Assembly: GCA_047967505.1 (NCBI GenBank)
Contig: CM106538.1
DNA length: 64,000 bases
Direction: 5' to 3' (one strand)
Source of the DNA: Dipteris shenzhenensis
Lineage: Eukaryota; Polypodiophyta; Polypodiopsida; Gleicheniales
Shown here: positions 59,601 to 64,000 of the stretch, piece by piece
Layout of the letters: every line of letters starts with the position of its first letter
How positions within the stretch are numbered: the first letter of the stretch is position 1
Notes under the pieces: generated by a model
The model's database searches: none
The model's input: only the letters and a program-made list of their open reading frames with translations
What the model was told of the DNA's origin: nothing
Program-made: the position numbers and the translations under genes

Positions 59601-60942
59601 CCAAGCGGCATTTATTTTTCAGGTCTTCAACAAAGCATCCATCAGGATTAAATCTAACCTGCAGACCTTGCTCAACCATCTGGCCAACTGAAACCAGGTT
59701 CTTAGTGATTTTTGGAACATGAAGTACATCTGCCAAGTACTTCGTTTTGCCATCCTGCATAGCCAATGGCACTTTACCAACCTGCGTAATTGGGTGCACA
59801 ATATCATCACCTGTTTCAACATAACCTGGCTTATCCAAATTTCTGACATCATGAAACCACTCACCATGACTGGTCATGTGGTTAGAGGCACCTGAATCAA
59901 CATACCAAACATCATTGCAAGCTGCAGCATCTCGTGACATGGAGTTAACCATATGCTGCATCACAAAAAGGTGCTCATTTCTGTCGTCACCATGCCCACT
60001 TGATGATGCATAGTTGCTTTGCTGCAACTTTCCACTTTTGATGTCATTCTGCTTTTTATAGCATGTATTCTCCTTGTGTCCAGGCTTTCCACAATAATAG
60101 CATTCTGTGCTGCTATTTACTTGCTGGTTCCTTTGTCATGAACCACGGCCTCTTTGGCTCCCCCTGCCTCTAGAACTACCACGTCCTCCTCCATAGGACT
60201 GGTTTTCCTGTTGTTGCTGTTGGTTCTGATTTCCTGCACGGCCACCAGAACGGCCTCTTCCTCTACCCCTGCCTCTACCTGTATTCGAGTAGAAAGCAGT
60301 CTCTTGAGAAGTTGAGGTGGCTGAACCACCATTCCTTTGCTCTTCACTCAGCAAGAGAGCAATAAGTTCCTGAAAATCAGGAAATGTTTCACGGACTCCA
60401 ATGGATGTCCGAAATTGTGCATAATCTTTCCCAAGACCATTCAAGGTCACGGACACTAAGTCCTCATAATCAACAGGTGCTCCAATGGAGGCAAGAGAAT
60501 CTGCAAGGCCTTTCACCTTCAAGGAATACTCATTTATATTCAGATTTTTCCTTTGCACATTGTGCAACTCCTGCTTTAGCTGCATCTTTCGTGCTTTGGT
60601 ATTTGTGCTATACAGCTTCACCAATGTATCCCATGCCTCCTTAGGCGTCTCTAGATCCTGTATATGCAAAATCATAGAATCTGAAATGCTAACAGACAGC
60701 CAATACAGGCATTTTCTGGCTTTTTCATGCCATTCTTTAAAGGCCTTCAATTCAGCAGGAGTGGGAGCAGCACCCAAAACTGGTTCTGCAGTTTCACCAC
60801 TGATGTAATCCCAAACTCCCTTTCCCATAAAGAAGTTTGTCATCCTGAACTTCCATGCTTGGAAGTTGTTCTTGTCAAGCTTCTCACTGACAATGGTAGA
60901 CAGATTCTCAGACATTTTACAAATCACGAATTGCAACAGCAA
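56560..60942 (-). pseudogene. Copia alpha-3 gag-pol polyprotein, one nonsense codon
   Basis: 4383-nt frame, exactly the length of alpha-1 and alpha-2. Its single break is TGA at 60136-60138 (TGG in relatives), between the RGRG segment and the zinc knuckle. After it, 1155 codons are open without interruption: protease [15 protein letters not shown] integrase, YVDD reverse transcriptase and RNase H. Without the 5' LTR it has no own promoter. Confidence 0.95.
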
Positions 60943-61114
60943 CCTGTAAACACAGCAAATGCCTCAGAAGGGCAAATAGCAAAACTTCTGCAAAGAGCCT
61001 CACAGGGGCAGATCTGCAACACTGACGAAAGTGGTATTTCACCACACAGTCACTTCCTCGTGACGATTTTGCATCAACAGGCAACAGGCATGAATCTGGA
61101 ACTCCCAATATCTC

Positions 61115-61182
61115 CGCAAGACCCTAAGATCCCTCAACATCCACAAACCCGACCCAAGAAGGGCATAAGGGTAGGTGATGGT
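61115..61182. other. Filler sequence at the alpha-3/gamma-2 junction
   Basis: About 68 bp that match neither element in the window, between the end of alpha-3 leader similarity and the start of gamma reverse transcriptase. This looks like filler DNA of an end-joining event. Confidence 0.5.
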
Positions 61183-62622
61183 GTGTACTTCGAAGATGCA
61201 GTAGACAAGCCAGAATGGCAAACTGCTATGAATAAAGAAATGGATGCTTTGTATAAGAATAATACTTGGGAATTATGCAACCTTCCACCAGGAAAGAAGG
61301 CCATAGTAAACAAATGGGTGTACAAAGTGAAGTACAATCCAGATGGAAGTATTCAAAGATACAAAGCCAAACTAGTTGCAAAAGGATTTGCACAACAATA
61401 TGGTCAAGACTATGATGAGACTTATGCTCCAGTAGCAAAGATGGATTCCATACAGTTCTTGATATCACTAGTGACACTCACCAAGTGGAATGTGTATCAG
61501 CTCAATATCAAGAATGCATTTCTCAATGGTTACCTAGACGAGGAGGTCTACATGCGACAACCAGCACGTTATGTGGAACTAGGAAAGGAGAATAAGGTTT
61601 TCCATCTCAACAAAAGTCTCTACGGCTTAAAGCAAGCACCCAGAAGTTGGTTCAATAGAATTGACAAGTATTTTATTGATTTGGGATACATGAAATCCAA
61701 TGCAGATCATACTCTCTACTACAAAGTTCAAGGGGAAGACATTACTATTGCACTTTTGTACGTAGATGATTTGATTGTGACAAGAAGCAAGGATAGCACA
61801 TTCATGAGTCAGCTCAAGTATGTTGACAGTCTCCTGAAGAAGTTTCATATGACAGATTTCAAGATTGCAGCCACTCCCATAGAACAGAGTTTGAAACTTA
61901 CTAAAGATTCAAAAAAGCCTACAATCAATGACAAATACTATAGGTAGCTCATTGGATCTCTTATATATCTGACAATCACATGGCCAGATATTTGTTATGC
62001 AGTAAGCTCATTAGCACAGTTTATGGCAAATCCAAAACAGTTTCATTGGAATGCATCCGAAAGAGTCTTGAGATACATAAGAGGTACAAGACAGTTTGGG
62101 ATAGAATATAGAGGAAGTCATCCATGGTTGCATGGATATTGTGATAGTGACTATGCCGAAGATCATGAGACCAGGAGATCGACACAGGGATATGCATTTT
62201 TCCTTGGTCAAGGTGCTATATCATGGTTGTCAAACAAACAACCAACTGTTTCTCTGTCTTCGATTGAAGCAGAATATAGGGCACTCACTACAGGTGCATG
62301 TGAGGCTATATGGCTCTAAAGACTATTGACAAAAATCGATTACTTTGATGAGTGAAAGCCAACAACAATATAATGTGATAATTAATTGGCTCAAGCATTG
62401 GCCAAAAATCTAGTATATCACTCCAAGACAAAGCACATTGATGTCAGAGAGCACTTCATCAGAGAAAGAGTGTTACTTGGTGAGATCACACTATAGCATT
62501 GTGATAGCAAAGAAAATTTTGCAGACATCTTTACCAAACCACTCGGTAAAGAGCTATTCGAGAAACACCGACTAGCTCTTGGTTTGATGCAGAGGAACAA
62601 AATTCCCATTAAAGGGGTGTGA
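61183..62622 (+). pseudogene. Copia gamma-2 reverse transcriptase-RNase H remnant
   Basis: An open stretch to 61947 has [37 protein letters not shown] and YVDDLIVT. Relative to gamma-1, 35 codons are missing right after KDS (about 61798), an in-frame 105-bp deletion between GATAGC repeats. After TAG at 61945 RNase H continues ([19 protein letters not shown]) with a few stops to 62622. Confidence 0.88.
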
Positions 62623-62710
62623 TGGAATGTAATGCTCAGTCCTTCTTCAATTTCCCAAAATCATCATCTTGAGGGAAGACCTACTTCATGATGTTGATCT
62701 TGAGGGAAGG

Positions 62711-62904
62711 TGTTGAGAGTTCACGCTCAACATCATGTGATCTTGTGTGCATAGCACCATCACGTGATCATATGTGCATAGCACTAACCTTACAGAGTGC
62801 TATAAAGGAAAGGGTTAGATCCCCTAACCCTAACCCTAAAAGGGTTTGTATATATTCTTTTTTTTCAACTAAATCTAGTGTACAATTAGTCATTTGTGGT
62901 GTGC
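62711..62904 (+). repeat. Partial LTR of gamma-2
   Basis: It includes two 27-bp tandem units (62731-62757, 62758-62784), the second with CACGTG, a CTATAAAGG box (about 62801) and telomere-like CCCTAACCCTAACCCTAA (about 62822). Confidence 0.8.
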
Positions 62905-64000
62905 AAAAGGAAAGAAGGGCATGATGTTTATGTTGGATGCGGACATGCCTCAATTGAGTGCAGCAATGTTTGCACATGGGACCGGTGTAGTTGCAAATAT
63001 TGATATCTGGCATAAACGTATTGGTCATGTTAATATACAGCGACTTAAATCAATGCAAGCCCAAAATATTGTTGCAGGATTGCCTAAATTCAAGGTTGTA
63101 GAAATTCATAAGGTTTGTGAAGCCTGTCAATTTGGAAAACAGGCAAGGAAACCATTTCCTAGGCATGTTCAAGAGAGTAAAAAGCCATTGGAATTAATCC
63201 ACTTTGATGTGTGGACTACTAAAGCTACATCTATTGGAGGCTATCACTATTTTGTCACTTTTATTGATGACTTCAGCAGAAAAGTTTGGGTGTATTTTAT
63301 GAAAGAGAAAAGTGAAGTGTTTGGGCACTTCAAAGCTTTTAAAGCTATGGTTGAAAAAGAAACAGGCCTGCAAATAAAATGCCTAAGGTCAGATGGAGGG
63401 GGATAGTACCTCTCAAATGAGTTTGCAAGGTTCCTACAAGGGCATGGCATAAAGCAGCAATATTCATGCAGTCATACCCCATAGCAAAATGGACTTGCAG
63501 AAAGGAAAAACAGGCATATTGGAGAGGTATCTCAGGCCATGCTAAATGAGAAAGATATACCAGATTATTATTGGGCTGAAGCAGTTGCTACAGCAGTCTA
63601 TATAATGAACAGGACTCCCACTGTAGCAATACATGGCATGACGCCAGAGGAGATGTATACTGGTAGGAAACCAGATATTTCTCATTTGAAGATTTTTGGT
63701 TGCATTGCCTATGTCCATGTGCCAGATGAGTTGAGGTCCAAGTTGGATCCAAAAGCTGAGAAGTGCGTCTTTATTGGTTATTCTCTGTAGCAGAAAGGGC
63801 ATAGATGCTATAACCCTTCTACACATAAGCTCACAGTGAGCAGAGATGGTGTTTTTTATGAGATGAGTAGCTGGTATAAACCAATAAATGTGATGATTGA
63901 TATAGATACACAAAATGGTATTGCTGCACAGAATTCACAGCAACAATAACAAAATATCAATGGACCTGCACTGTCCTCTAGTAGTGGTTCATATACTTTG
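62905..64000 (+). pseudogene. Copia beta-7, integrase region, runs off the window
   Basis: Starts abruptly in the pre-integrase domain (DADMPQLSAAMFAHGTG, WHKRIGH), continues through CEACQFGKQ, the integrase core (HFDVW, with Ser of HSDVW changed to Phe; DGGG then TAG at 63406; ERKNRH) and into the Ser/Gln-rich linker at the window edge. TAG at 63484 and 63788 also interrupt it. The upstream part is absent; its junction is with the gamma-2 LTR. Confidence 0.88.

Larger units (their letters stand above)
56306..61114 (-). mobile_element. Copia alpha-3, lacking its 5' LTR
   Basis: The 3' LTR is 56306-56602 (297 bp, one A fewer than in the sisters). The gag-pol frame is almost perfect and the leader with the hairpins (61031-61064) is present, but alpha similarity ends at about 61114, before the primer site and the 5' LTR. 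The end is joined to gamma-2 through about 68 bp of unrelated sequence. Confidence 0.93.
61183..62904 (+). mobile_element. Copia gamma-2, 3' part
   Basis: Plus-strand reverse transcriptase, RNase H, purine tract and the first 194 bases of a 3' LTR (62711-62904, TGTTGAGAGTT). LTR similarity to gamma-1 stops at 62904, where beta-7 begins. Confidence 0.88.

Noticed and set aside
60727-61947. 406-codon open frame on the plus strand
   Set aside because: Its first part is antisense to alpha-3 gag and leader, then filler, then gamma-2 reverse transcriptase. It is an accident of the joint, not a gene.

Overview
This window is land-plant nuclear DNA made almost entirely of nested and rearranged retrotransposons, with a few islands of spliced or decayed genes. 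Ty1/copia gag-pol polyproteins, initiator-Met tRNA primer sites (TGGTATCAGAGCC), an L1-type LINE with a zinc-knuckle ORF1, GT-AG introns of 59-122 bp and telo-box motifs all point to a plant with a large, repeat-rich genome. A fern, gymnosperm or similar lineage is a guess; the sequence does not settle it.

Four LTR families are named locally. Copia-alpha has 298-bp LTRs and a 1461-codon gag-pol frame; its three copies, alpha-1 (314-5799), alpha-2 (18666-24131) and alpha-3 (56306-61114, truncated), are all on the minus strand and are young. Copia-beta has LTRs of about 351 bp and is related to alpha. It is represented by old, broken copies at 7355-10076, 11055-13694, 13706-16223 plus 24354-24444, 29612-32653, 47564-50003, 50004-51517, 51518-56305 and 62905-64000. 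Copia-gamma is a different lineage (45431-47563 minus, 61183-62904 plus). Delta-1 (16224-24348) is a 2.65-kb element without pol, split by alpha-2. Two copies of one LINE family are present: the 5' part of copy 1 (7354 down to 1, split by alpha-1) and a full-length decayed copy 2 (34346-41464).

Layout from left to right: LINE copy 1 with alpha-1 inside; beta-1; unidentified sequence and a CT-rich tract; a large inverted repeat of two beta copies, with delta-1 inserted in the right outer LTR and alpha-2 inserted in the 3' LTR of delta-1; a decayed spliced gene with transposase-like features (24445-28769) and a kinase fragment (29269-29610); beta-3 with a MITE; a histone H3-like pseudogene that keeps its telo-box/TATA promoter (33043-34313); LINE copy 2; a fold-back element; an intact three-exon gene of unknown function (43155-44430) beside a decayed one; gamma-1; a scrambled block of beta-4, beta-5 and beta-6; alpha-3; gamma-2; and beta-7, which runs off the end.

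The most notable points are the histone H3-like pseudogene with a very long tail, tandem RNA hairpins conserved in the leaders of alpha and beta, delta-1 with identical LTRs and triplicated polypurine-tract units, ATGA overlap of the two LINE ORFs, two MITE-like elements and a fold-back not explained by the retrotransposons, and a spliced 364-aa gene I cannot name.
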